NCBI GenBank assembly: GCA_028279345.1 | Contig: JANQNY010000009.1 | Location: forward strand, 1-64,000 | Source: Geminicoccaceae bacterium | Lineage (GTDB): Bacteria; Pseudomonadota; Alphaproteobacteria; Geminicoccales; Geminicoccaceae | Length of the DNA: 64,000 nt | Direction of reading: 5' to 3' | Shown here: positions 54,113 through 61,382 of the stretch, one piece after another | How the letters are laid out: each line of letters opens with the position of its first letter | How positions within the stretch are numbered: the first letter of the stretch is position 1 | Position numbers and translations under genes: made by a program | The notes under the pieces: generated by a model | What the model was told of the DNA's origin: nothing | Seen by the model: only the letters and a program-made list of their open reading frames with translations | Database searches by the model: none

Positions 54113-54859
54113 CTATGCAGGTTCGTTGTCGTGTTTTCCGTTCAACCGGCACGTCAGCTCAACGTAACGGAGTCGATCGTACTTCTCCGATACTCGCTTC
54201 GGCCTCTTTCCTGACGCATCCGCTTCGAGGAAATAGCGGAACCAGCGACCGCTTTCATCCCGGAACTCAGCATCCAACGCCGGAGGCTTCCAGGGGCTTT
54301 GATCTCGAAAGTACAATCGACCATCGTAGTCGTACACGATCTCCGCGGCAGTGTGCCACGCCGCGACGCTTCTGAGCGTCTTGGTGAACTCACGCGCCTT
54401 GTCCCAGATCAGGTCAATGTAAACCGGCATCTGCACCAATTCCGCGTCAGAAAAAACATAGATTTTATTTTCAGGCCGACATTTTTTGAACGGATAAGAT
54501 TTATCCAAATGGCGAGAAAACCATTCATCTGTGAGTTTCTTGATCTTCGGTGTGTCTCTTTCGCAAAACTTATGCGTTGCCTTGTTTAAGTGACGTTCAT
54601 ATCTCACGTTCTTCCAAGGCGTTTTTTTCTGTGAATTCGTGTCACCCTCGTTCTTGATGTCGTCCTGCCTGTCACGTGGATTCTTAGTCAAGCGTGTACC
54701 CTCGCGCTCTTGCACGTTGAACTGCTGCTCTACTCCACGGAGGTCCGTTTTCCGCCTCCACCAACAAGGTGGCCTCTCGCGCTTCGGTCGCAACCCCTGG
54801 CCGGTTTGGCGGAAATCCGCCATTTCTTCAGCTGGGCGCCTTCGTAATTTTGCAAGCAT
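54113..54859 (-). CDS. protein of unknown function, low GC, start uncertain
   Basis: 248 residues if the first ATG is used. The first 80 residues are unusually basic and low in structure, so the true start may be further inside. The C-terminal 150 residues look folded: ENKIYVFSDAELVQMPVYIDLIW, TLRSVAAWHTAAEIVYDYDGRLYFRD and ESGRWFRYFLEADASGKRPKRVSEKYDRLRYVELTC in outline. GC is about 49%. It converges on the small membrane protein gene with a three-base gap. Not recognised. Confidence 0.5.
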   Translation of the reverse strand: MLAKLRRRPAEEMADFRQTGQGLRPKRERPPCWWRRKTDLRGVEQQFNVQEREGTRLTKNPRDRQDDIKNEGDTNSQKKTPWKNVRYERHLNKATHKFCERDTPKIKKLTDEWFSRHLDKSYPFKKCRPENKIYVFSDAELVQMPVYIDLIWDKAREFTKTLRSVAAWHTAAEIVYDYDGRLYFRDQSPWKPPALDAEFRDESGRWFRYFLEADASGKRPKRVSEKYDRLRYVELTCRLNGKHDNEPA

Positions 54860-54929
54860 TTGATGGATTGCATGGCTCGTGCGGCGGTGCCGTCTTCTAT
54901 TCGAACCGCTTAGGACGCGAGCGGGGCAT

Positions 54930-55949
54930 ATGAGAAGGCAGGATCAGAAAACTCTTAAGAAGATCTTAACATTTATTCGCAATAATATTGGCATGGCAAC
55001 GAACGAGGGTGAATTCGAACAGAATGGGCTCGGCACGGACGAAGATGACGATGTCGGCGTTCATGCCGCTGCGGCTGCCGAAGACGCGCATGATTTGAAC
55101 TATGCCCGGAAGGACGGGACGGTCCGCGCCGGGAGGATTGCGGTTGGCACGGCGCAACTGCGCGATGACGACGATCCGTCCGGAAGAAAGGCGCGGGAGC
55201 GCAGCACGGAAGTCGACCTGCTCCTGGGCGCAAGCCAGCGGCTTGCCGATCTCGATGCGCGGATCGCCCGGCTGACAAATCGGATCGACACGATCGGCGA
55301 CACGATCGAGGCGCTGGAGCGGGGCGAAACGCTTCCTGACAACGAAGAAACCCGTCGCCTGAAAGAGGCTTATCAGCGCCGCACCGGGAAGGACTTCGAC
55401 GAAAACGACCCTGCCGCCCGCGATATGCTCCTCCACATGGCCCAAGAGCGCCGGGACGACCTCCTGCTGGAGCGGGAAGAGCACGTGAACGAGCGTGACG
55501 CCTTGATGGAGCGCTACCCGGAGCTCGCGGATGGCAGCGGCGAGGTGGGGGACAACCTCGGCAGGCTGGACCGGGACGCCGCTCTGACAGCAGTAGTCGC
55601 GGGGACTGCATTCTCCGACGCTAAAGCCGAAGCCTATGCCGCGCTTGGCGCGGATGACGACGAAGCGGCGCGGGATATCGCTCGGACCCGCGACGTTGCT
55701 GAGTCTGTGGATGCCGAGATCGTCGATGAGTTCGACACGGAGGAAATGGCGTTCGACGCGGGTGCCGGTTTCGAAGCGCCCGACGTGGTCACCGCACCGA
55801 CCGGCGGGTTATCTGCTGCGCAAAAGGCAGACCCGGTCGAACCGGAAGGCCAACGTCTCAATGCACGATTCGCCGCAGCGGGACAGGGCGGCACACCGGA
55901 GGCCGATTCGGCTCCGGCCAATGCGCCGGTTCCCGGCGCATCTGCATAG
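54930..55949 (+). CDS. acidic coiled-coil protein of unknown function
   Basis: 339 residues from the ATG at 54930 (ATG 54993, starting MATNEGEF, is an in-frame alternative). Very acidic. A central coiled coil (about 95-190) includes RLADLDARIARLTNRIDTIGDTIEALERGE and LLHMAQERRDDLLLEREEHVNERDALMERY in outline; the last 120 residues are alanine/acidic rich and probably unstructured. May be a scaffold or a DNA-mimic-like protein of the transfer region; not recognised. Convergent with the small coiled-coil gene downstream (two-base gap). Confidence 0.6.
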   Translation: MRRQDQKTLKKILTFIRNNIGMATNEGEFEQNGLGTDEDDDVGVHAAAAAEDAHDLNYARKDGTVRAGRIAVGTAQLRDDDDPSGRKARERSTEVDLLLGASQRLADLDARIARLTNRIDTIGDTIEALERGETLPDNEETRRLKEAYQRRTGKDFDENDPAARDMLLHMAQERRDDLLLEREEHVNERDALMERYPELADGSGEVGDNLGRLDRDAALTAVVAGTAFSDAKAEAYAALGADDDEAARDIARTRDVAESVDAEIVDEFDTEEMAFDAGAGFEAPDVVTAPTGGLSAAQKADPVEPEGQRLNARFAAAGQGGTPEADSAPANAPVPGASA

Positions 55950-55951
55950 TC

Positions 55952-56209
55952 TCAGTGCTCGGAGAGTGTTGTGCTGAGATCGAGATGACGCTCGATCCGT
56001 TCGACGCGTTCGGACAAACCGCGAAAGTCTTCGCGGTGATCGACATACATCTCCTGCATGCCGCCGATATCGCTGCGCAGTCCGGCCAATTGGCGTTCGA
56101 GAAGATCAAACCGACGATCGTGCTGTCTCACGGTCTTTTCAATTGAATCAATCACACGGCGCATATGCCGAAGATGCTCCAGAACTATTTCATTGGGATC
56201 ATCAACCAT
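55952..56209 (-). CDS. small coiled-coil protein, unknown function
   Basis: 85 residues, almost entirely one amphipathic helix: EIVLEHLRHMRRVIDSIEKT then HDRRFDLLERQLAGLRSDIG then DFRGLSERVERIERHLDL. Short proteins of this type are frequent in alphaproteobacterial mobile elements and may form trimers or tetramers. Starts at an ATG in an AT-rich stretch that could include its promoter. Not recognised by family. Confidence 0.65.
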   Translation of the reverse strand: MVDDPNEIVLEHLRHMRRVIDSIEKTVRQHDRRFDLLERQLAGLRSDIGGMQEMYVDHREDFRGLSERVERIERHLDLSTTLSEH

Positions 56210-56239
56210 ATCTCATTATAACACTTACAATGAGGAAAA

Positions 56240-56824
56240 TCATCTTATTTCGCGGCCTTCCGCTTGTTCCTGCCGCATGCGGTCGTAGGCGATCATGGCT
56301 TCTTCGCGCACGATGCGGGTGATCTCGTTGAACTCTCCGGCATCGCGCGGGTGGCGGATCGTGACGGAGGTTGACGGAAGGGCATTCGAGTAAAGCCGTA
56401 CCCTGGCGTCGGTCGGATCACCGTTCTGGTCGGGCTGCAGCACAAACCGGGTGGCAATCCCCTCTCGGGACAGAGCCTGCGCCGCAGCGAAGGCGGCTTT
56501 GATGAAGTTCCTGTCGCCTCCCTGGACGATGATGGCAACGCGTCCGCCGGATGAATGGCTGATCGGCGAGGCCTCGATGTCGAAGGCCGTGCCGCTGCGC
56601 AGGTTCTCGGCGCACAGGGTGCCCGCGCTGTTGCAGACGAAGTCGCCCGGCGCTTTCCCGAGCAGCGTGTCGATTGCGTCGGCCCGCGCCGGAGCGTCGG
56701 GCAGCGTCATGATGATCAATAGAGCCGTCGCAATGATTGCCGGACGCAAAGGCAAAAAAGACTGACGCTCGAAAAATAGTACCGGCGCCAAACATTGACT
56801 GTGCATAAGGGACCCGTTTTGCAC
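56240..56824 (-). CDS. secreted protein of unknown function
   Basis: 194 residues from the first ATG; a signal peptide is formed by LPLRPAIIATALLIIMTLPDAPARA with cleavage before DAIDT. Two cysteines (CNSAGTLC, near 65-71) could form a loop disulfide. The remainder, GRVAIIVQGGDRNFIKAAFAAAQALS and STSVTIRHPRDAGEFNEITRIVREE, suggests a small alpha/beta domain. Not recognised. It is divergent from the resolvase gene, with about 180 bases between them. Confidence 0.6.
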   Translation of the reverse strand: MQNGSLMHSQCLAPVLFFERQSFLPLRPAIIATALLIIMTLPDAPARADAIDTLLGKAPGDFVCNSAGTLCAENLRSGTAFDIEASPISHSSGGRVAIIVQGGDRNFIKAAFAAAQALSREGIATRFVLQPDQNGDPTDARVRLYSNALPSTSVTIRHPRDAGEFNEITRIVREEAMIAYDRMRQEQAEGREIR

Positions 56825-57001
56825 GGATCATTTCTTGCGTTTTGCTGCACAATTTGCAATCAATTGATTGGGCGCGAACCGCCGTCTCCAAGCACCGGCG
56901 ATCCGGAAGGCCGCATCGGGTGAAAGGGGTCCCTTTCGCCGCGGGTGAAGGCCGCCGTGACCGCGCGATCAGGCTGCGCCGCGCCGGACAGACGAATTGC
57001 G

Positions 57002-57568
57002 ATGAAGATCGGCTATGCGCGGGTATCGACCGACGAACAATGCCTCGACCTGCAGCTTGAGGCGCTGCGGGCCGCAGGCTGCGCGCGCGTGTTCGAGGAT
57101 GTCGGCATCACCGGCGCGGCGACAGAGCGTCCCGGCCTGGCTGATGCGATGGCCGCGCTCCAGGACGGCGATGTGCTGGTGGTCTGGAAGCTCGACCGCC
57201 TCGGGCGGTCGCTGGCGCACCTCGTCGGCCTGCTCGAAGAGCTGGGGGAAGCCGGGATCGGCTTTGCCTCCCTGACCGAGTGCATCGACACCACCACGCC
57301 CGGCGGGCGGCTGGTCTTCCACATCATGGCAGCACTGGCCGAGTTCGAGCGCTCCCTCATCGCCGAACGGACCAGGGCGGGCATGCGCGCCGCGAAAGAC
57401 CGCGGCGTTCGGATCGGCAGACCGCCGAAGCTCACCAATGAGCAGCTGGACGGAGCCCGCGCCCTGCTGGATCAGGGCGATGTCAGCAAACGCGCCATCG
57501 CCGCCTTGCTCGGGGTCGATGAATCCACACTCCGCCGACGGCTGAAAACCGGGTGTTCGTCCGCGTAA
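57002..57568 (+). CDS. Tn3-family resolvase / small serine recombinase
   Basis: 188 residues. Catalytic serine in GYARVSTDEQ near residue 9, GDVLVVWKLDRLGRSLAHL near 55-73 with the conserved arginines, MAALAEFERSLIAERTRAGMRAA near 105-127, and a C-terminal helix-turn-helix (KRAIAALLGVDESTLRRRL). Such enzymes resolve cointegrates or invert short segments. ATG at 57002 begins exactly at the family N-terminus; the frame is open upstream but without similarity. It lies immediately before the invertible cassette region, though the tyrosine recombinase is the more likely inverter. Confidence 0.9.
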   Translation: MKIGYARVSTDEQCLDLQLEALRAAGCARVFEDVGITGAATERPGLADAMAALQDGDVLVVWKLDRLGRSLAHLVGLLEELGEAGIGFASLTECIDTTTPGGRLVFHIMAALAEFERSLIAERTRAGMRAAKDRGVRIGRPPKLTNEQLDGARALLDQGDVSKRAIAALLGVDESTLRRRLKTGCSSA

Positions 57569-57587
57569 CGTTGAACCCTCGTGGGTT

Positions 57588-57677
57588 CGCCACTCGACAA
57601 TCGTTCACCCCAACGTCGAGCACCCCGAGCTCGTACGAACACCCTTGGCGCCGCCCGGCGGCGATCGTCGAGTGGCG
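57588..57677. repeat. spaced inverted repeat between resolvase and tyrosine recombinase genes
   Basis: CGCCACTCGACAATCG (57588-57603) pairs with CGATCGTCGAGTGGCG (57662-57677) with one mismatch across a 58-base interior that has further small palindromes (CGAGCTCG). Directly before it, GAACC-ctcgt-GGGTTC forms another hairpin after the resolvase stop. The layout resembles a folded recombination site or a recombinase binding region; integron attC core motifs are not evident. Confidence 0.55.
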
Positions 57678-57794
57678 CAAAAGGAGCTTGTGACCTGGCT
57701 CCTGAACCAATGACTAAATCTTCCCGAACGCTGCAAGTCAGTACCTTTCAATTGGTCACAATCCCACTCGACGGCACGAAGACGAGCGACACAC

Positions 57795-58739
57795 ATGTTT
57801 GATCTTGGCACGAAAGACGAGTATCTCGGGCACTGCCAGCTGGAGCGAGGATTGAGCCCTCACTCAGTCCGCGCATATCGACAAGACCTTGACGACTTCG
57901 AGCGATGGTACAGAGGTACAGAAGGTGACGTGGTATCCGCTTCAGAGTGCATCAGCCGCTATCTTGACTATCTTCGGCATAAAAGACTCGCGAGTGCTTC
58001 AACAGTCCGGCGGAGGATTGTCACTTTTAAGGCGTTTGTTGTTTGGCTTGCAAAGAGGAATCACGAACCGGCACCCAATTTTGCGGAGATTAACCTTAGT
58101 CTTCGGATTCCAAAACGATTGCCCCGGCCAGTTGATCGCCCGACGATCGTCTCTCTCCTAGCACAAGAGTATTTGAGTGACGTGCGAGGTTCTGAAACTG
58201 TCTCTCGTCGCAAAGGAGAACTGATCCAGACGACTACGCTTGCCATTCGATTGCTCGTCGCGACGGGCTTGCGCATTGGCGAGTTGACCCAGCTTCGCAT
58301 TGAAGACGTGTCGACCTGCGCTCAGCGGATCAGGGTACGAGGCAAGGGCAACCGTGAGCGCTGCGTGTATGTCGTGAACGAGAGGCTTATCGTGGACCTC
58401 TCACGCCTCGTTGCTGCGCGTCGATCAGCTGCGGACGCGACCCCGTTCATCTTCATCAACGTTCACGGAAAACGGCTCACCGAGGCAACGTTCCGGAAGA
58501 GGCTGAAGCGGTTAGCGTCTGATCGCAGACTAGGTACCCGCGTCACGCCCCATCAGTTCAGGCACTCCGCCGCGACCTTTCTCATCGAGGAAGGCGTCGA
58601 CATAAGGCTCGTCCAGCGCCTCCTGGGGCATGCCAGCATCGCCACGACAGAGATCTACACGCGCGTCTCTGACGTCACGCTCGTAAGCGCGATGCGGTCC
58701 GCCGACGTCCTCAGCACAATCGGATCGGAGGAACGATAA
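57795..58739 (+). CDS. tyrosine-type site-specific recombinase (XerC/D-like)
   Basis: 314 residues. N-terminal SAM-like DNA-binding domain (1-95, YLGHCQLERGLSPHSVRAYRQDL), catalytic domain from about 120 with all expected residues: Arg in TGLRIGELTQLR near 157, Lys in VRGKGNRE near 181, HxxR in HQFRHSAAT near 255-263, His in LGHASIATT near 281 and nucleophile Tyr in EIYTRVS near 291. The stop codon TAA lies inside the 18-base inverted repeat that begins the downstream cassette, so the gene ends at its own predicted target site. Predicted to invert the segment 58735-60621. Confidence 0.9.
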   Translation: MFDLGTKDEYLGHCQLERGLSPHSVRAYRQDLDDFERWYRGTEGDVVSASECISRYLDYLRHKRLASASTVRRRIVTFKAFVVWLAKRNHEPAPNFAEINLSLRIPKRLPRPVDRPTIVSLLAQEYLSDVRGSETVSRRKGELIQTTTLAIRLLVATGLRIGELTQLRIEDVSTCAQRIRVRGKGNRERCVYVVNERLIVDLSRLVAARRSAADATPFIFINVHGKRLTEATFRKRLKRLASDRRLGTRVTPHQFRHSAATFLIEEGVDIRLVQRLLGHASIATTEIYTRVSDVTLVSAMRSADVLSTIGSEER

Positions 58740-58752
58740 CTCGGAATTATGG
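58735..58752 (+). repeat. inverted repeat, left copy (contains recombinase stop and glycosyltransferase start)
   Basis: GATAACTCGGAATTATGG; the exact reverse complement is at 60604-60621. It includes the TAA stop of the recombinase gene and, nine bases later, the ATG of the glycosyltransferase gene. Confidence 0.95.
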
Positions 58753-59918
58753 CTACCATTTGCCTTCACACACTGTGGAACCTCCGATCCGATTTCATCG
58801 GCGGCACGGAGCGTTTCCTGATCGATCTTTGTAAAGAGCTGAATGTACTGGGTCACCAATCCTTCATTGTCTGCTCAAATCTGAATCCACACACGAAGAT
58901 TGAAGGCGTAAGTGTATTAGGGCGCGTCCCGCCTTCGCACCAAGACCGGCTAATCAAATACGGTGACGACTTTGCAAGCTTTGCCCGGGATCACATCTAC
59001 CCAGCACGCGCCTGCGTTGCGGCCTACAAAGAAGTATCTTCGTACGTGAAAGACCAGTTAAGAGATTTAGAGTTCGACATTCTGCACCTGAATTCCTTTT
59101 CATCAGCTGCCTTCATCGCATCAAAGAACTGTGTTGTAACAAATCACGAAAATGAAGAGGAACTAGATACTTTCTGGCACAGTGGTGCCTTCGGCATTCT
59201 GAAAGCTATGATCAGAAGCGACAAGAATATTTTTCCACCTCACAATATCCTCTGTACACCAAGCTTTCACTATGCTCAAGAATACAGTCTTGACATGCAG
59301 CGAAATATTCAGGCAACGCCGTTAGGAATTGACCTTCATCGGCTTCAACCGAGCCTCCGCCCACGGCAGTACGACAGGTTTAACGTTCTAGTGCCTTCGC
59401 GTTTCTTTCCGGCGCAGAAAGGTCAAGACGTGGCACTAGAAGCGTGTCGTGTACTTGTAGAAAAGGGAATTAAGAACATAACGTTCACATTCACAGGTGT
59501 CAGATTCAATTACAGCTCGTACGTTGAAGAGTTTCTTCGAAGGGCGAATGATTCTGGAGTCAGACGACAGATAGAGATCAAGACATTTCGCGACATGCAA
59601 GAGGCTTATGATTTAGCGGATGTCGTGGTCTCCCCAGAGAGATACTGCTCCTATGGACTGAGTGTAAGTGAGGGACTTGCCCATTTTAAACCAACCGTCT
59701 TAACGGCAATACCAACTTATATAGAGATCGCACAAAACTACCGCCATGCCTTCTTCTTTAGAGTTGATCATGCCATTGAGTTGGCTGACCGCATTGTCGA
59801 CGCAATAGCTTTGGACAGGCGCATTGCTGTTTCCGAAGGAATCGTGTTCAGAGAAAATAATGACATTCGGGACTGCGCTAGAAACTACAGCAGAATCTAT
59901 CGATCTCATTTCTTGTAG
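58749..59918 (+). CDS. GT-B glycosyltransferase (family 4-like) in an invertible cassette
   Basis: 389 residues. N-terminal acceptor domain: IGGTERFLIDLCKELNVLGH near 20-39 and FDILHLNSFSSAAF near 103-116; C-terminal nucleotide-sugar domain: FNVLVPSRFFPAQKGQDVALEAC near 211-232 and SPERYCSYGLSVSEGLAHFKPTVLTA near 295-320, with the two glutamates (E-x7-E) typical of retaining family 4 enzymes. It probably transfers a sugar to a cell-surface or protein acceptor. The start codon lies in the left inverted repeat, ten bases after the recombinase stop, so translation is probably coupled. GC is about 46%. Confidence 0.78.
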   Translation: MATICLHTLWNLRSDFIGGTERFLIDLCKELNVLGHQSFIVCSNLNPHTKIEGVSVLGRVPPSHQDRLIKYGDDFASFARDHIYPARACVAAYKEVSSYVKDQLRDLEFDILHLNSFSSAAFIASKNCVVTNHENEEELDTFWHSGAFGILKAMIRSDKNIFPPHNILCTPSFHYAQEYSLDMQRNIQATPLGIDLHRLQPSLRPRQYDRFNVLVPSRFFPAQKGQDVALEACRVLVEKGIKNITFTFTGVRFNYSSYVEEFLRRANDSGVRRQIEIKTFRDMQEAYDLADVVVSPERYCSYGLSVSEGLAHFKPTVLTAIPTYIEIAQNYRHAFFFRVDHAIELADRIVDAIALDRRIAVSEGIVFRENNDIRDCARNYSRIYRSHFL

Positions 59919-60607
59919 ATGCTCTCGCGCCAAATCGTCCTGCGAAACCGCGTGGCGAGAGGTGGGGGCGACGCCTTAAATGTCGGCTCGCCACGGCAAA
60001 TCGAAAGCTCAAAATCTAAAGCTGTGGGAAAGTCATTTGCCGGGCATACCAGCAATCGGCCTCGAATTTCTTTCTCGCTTGACAAACGTACACGAACCTT
60101 TCGCCAGCCGAACTCAGAAGGAAAAATGAAATACTGGATGTACTCGTTTCTGAAATATTTACATATGTCCATGCTTTGCGCCGTGCCCGGATTGATAGAT
60201 ATTGACGGCGGGTTTCCAAGAGAAGACCAGCATAAGCTCTCGCTTACAATATCATGTAAGGAATCACGTTGAATAATCTGGTAACGAGGATAGTCTAGAT
60301 CAAGCGACTCTTCCTTATATTCGGGAAGATTTTCGTGCGCGTGTGCGGAATCCATATCAAGAATTTGATCTTTGTGAAGGTCAAATATTGTAAGTGTGCA
60401 GTAACAGCGTTCGGCTGCGTTTCGCCCGACGTTGCCGACACGAATCGACAGGTAGACTCCATCATGTTGGCGAAAAACGGTTAGGGCCTCGTACTGAATA
60501 ACGACCTTGGGCTTGTCAATGATACGGAAGATTTCCCGACCAAGCAGGCCGCCGACGAAAAGGCTCACTAGGGCATTAAAAACCTGTTGCGAAGAGAAGA
60601 AATCCAT
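59906..60607 (-). CDS. membrane-anchored protein of unknown function, convergent partner in the invertible cassette
   Basis: 233 residues. One N-terminal membrane helix (FNALVSLFVGGLLGREIFRII) followed by a beta-rich domain (KPKVVIQYEALTV, YLSIRVGNVGRNAAERCYCTLTIFD) reminiscent of an Ig-like fold, then a more helical C-terminus. Its start codon is inside the right inverted repeat (reverse strand), so if the segment inverts it would take the place of the glycosyltransferase behind the recombinase gene. Its end overlaps the glycosyltransferase end by 13 bases. No promoter is obvious on its outer side. Not recognised. Confidence 0.65.
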   Translation of the reverse strand: MDFFSSQQVFNALVSLFVGGLLGREIFRIIDKPKVVIQYEALTVFRQHDGVYLSIRVGNVGRNAAERCYCTLTIFDLHKDQILDMDSAHAHENLPEYKEESLDLDYPRYQIIQRDSLHDIVSESLCWSSLGNPPSISINPGTAQSMDICKYFRNEYIQYFIFPSEFGWRKVRVRLSSEKEIRGRLLVCPANDFPTALDFELSICRGEPTFKASPPPLATRFRRTIWRESIYKK

Positions 60608-60621
60608 AATTCCGAGTTATC
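60604..60621 (-). repeat. inverted repeat, right copy (contains start of the membrane-anchored protein)
   Basis: CCATAATTCCGAGTTATC, perfect reverse complement of 58735-58752. CAT at 60605-60607 is the start codon of the convergent gene. Confidence 0.95.
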
Positions 60622-60995
60622 CAAACCACGGACCACCGCGTGGGTAGCAACCGCGGCGGATTTCCGCAACTCGGCTCGCAACGCAATGATTGCCCAACGA
60701 ACGTAGCGGTCAGCTTAGGAAGCCTGCCCGCACGCTCTCCAAGCGCCTGCCCGTTTCCGATGAAGGGCGCATCCGCGTCCCCGCGCGGTCCGGGCCGCGG
60801 CCCGCGTCGCAAGCCCATGCCCTGTACTATGGCAGCACGGGTCAATCGTTTGAGGCACGTCGAATGTCGCGCCGCTACCAATCAACTGCATACAGGCGTA
60901 TCATGACTTTGCATGCCATAAAGAAATTGTGGCATTATGAAAATAATACAACCGTGAGTGATCGTTTAATTTGAGTATGTAGCGAGAAGACTGAG
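60622..60995. other. intergenic region right of the cassette
   Basis: About 370 bases without a supported gene. The first 220 are GC-rich; no protein-like frame stands out and no minus-strand promoter is apparent, consistent with the convergent gene being silent in the present orientation. From about 60895 the sequence turns AT-rich, with TTGCAT and TATGAAAATAAT, and the inverted repeat TGCCA...TGGCA (60914-60934), a likely promoter region for the gene at 60996. Confidence 0.5.
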
Positions 60996-61382
60996 ATGTC
61001 AGACCCTGAAAACAGAAACGGTGACGCGCGCAACGGAGAGACGCTCTCCAGCGCGTTCGCTGTCCAGGGCAGCGGAACCGGCGGCGCAACGGTCCGCGTC
61101 GATCTCGACAGGTACCTTCCCTACCTCGACGATACCGACCTGACCGAGACGCAGAAGCGCGAGATGATCGGTGCGCTATGGAGGGTGATGGCCGCCTTCG
61201 TCGATCTTGGGTTCGGGGTTGATCCGGTGCAACTGGCTTGTGGAAAACTCTCGGAAACCCACACTCAGTGTGCACAAGCAGGTAAAGATCAGCTAAAATC
61301 AAAGTCTCTGTCACCGAAAGCTAAATTCAAGAGAGCGGCACGTGCTAAGAAGCGCAAGGCCGCAGAAAGGAAGAGTCGATGA
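60996..61382 (+). CDS. small protein coupled to the integrase, unknown function
   Basis: 128 residues. The centre, VRVDLDRYLPYLDDTDLTETQKREMIGALWRVMAAFVDLGFGVDP, is helical, and the tail is strongly basic (KFKRAARAKKRKAAERKSR in outline). The stop overlaps the recombinase ATG (ATGA). Genes of this size directly before large serine recombinases are common in alphaproteobacterial islands; a role as directionality factor or regulator is possible but not shown. Confidence 0.65.
   Translation: MSDPENRNGDARNGETLSSAFAVQGSGTGGATVRVDLDRYLPYLDDTDLTETQKREMIGALWRVMAAFVDLGFGVDPVQLACGKLSETHTQCAQAGKDQLKSKSLSPKAKFKRAARAKKRKAAERKSR

Noticed and set aside
57588..57677. Integron attC site
   Set aside because: The typical core RYYYAAC and GTTRRRY ends are not found at the right spacing, and the recombinase lacks an obvious integron-integrase insertion.
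60690..60974. 94-codon plus-strand frame right of the invertible cassette
   Set aside because: Arg/Ser-rich without any domain pattern, no ribosome site, crosses the likely promoter of the next gene.
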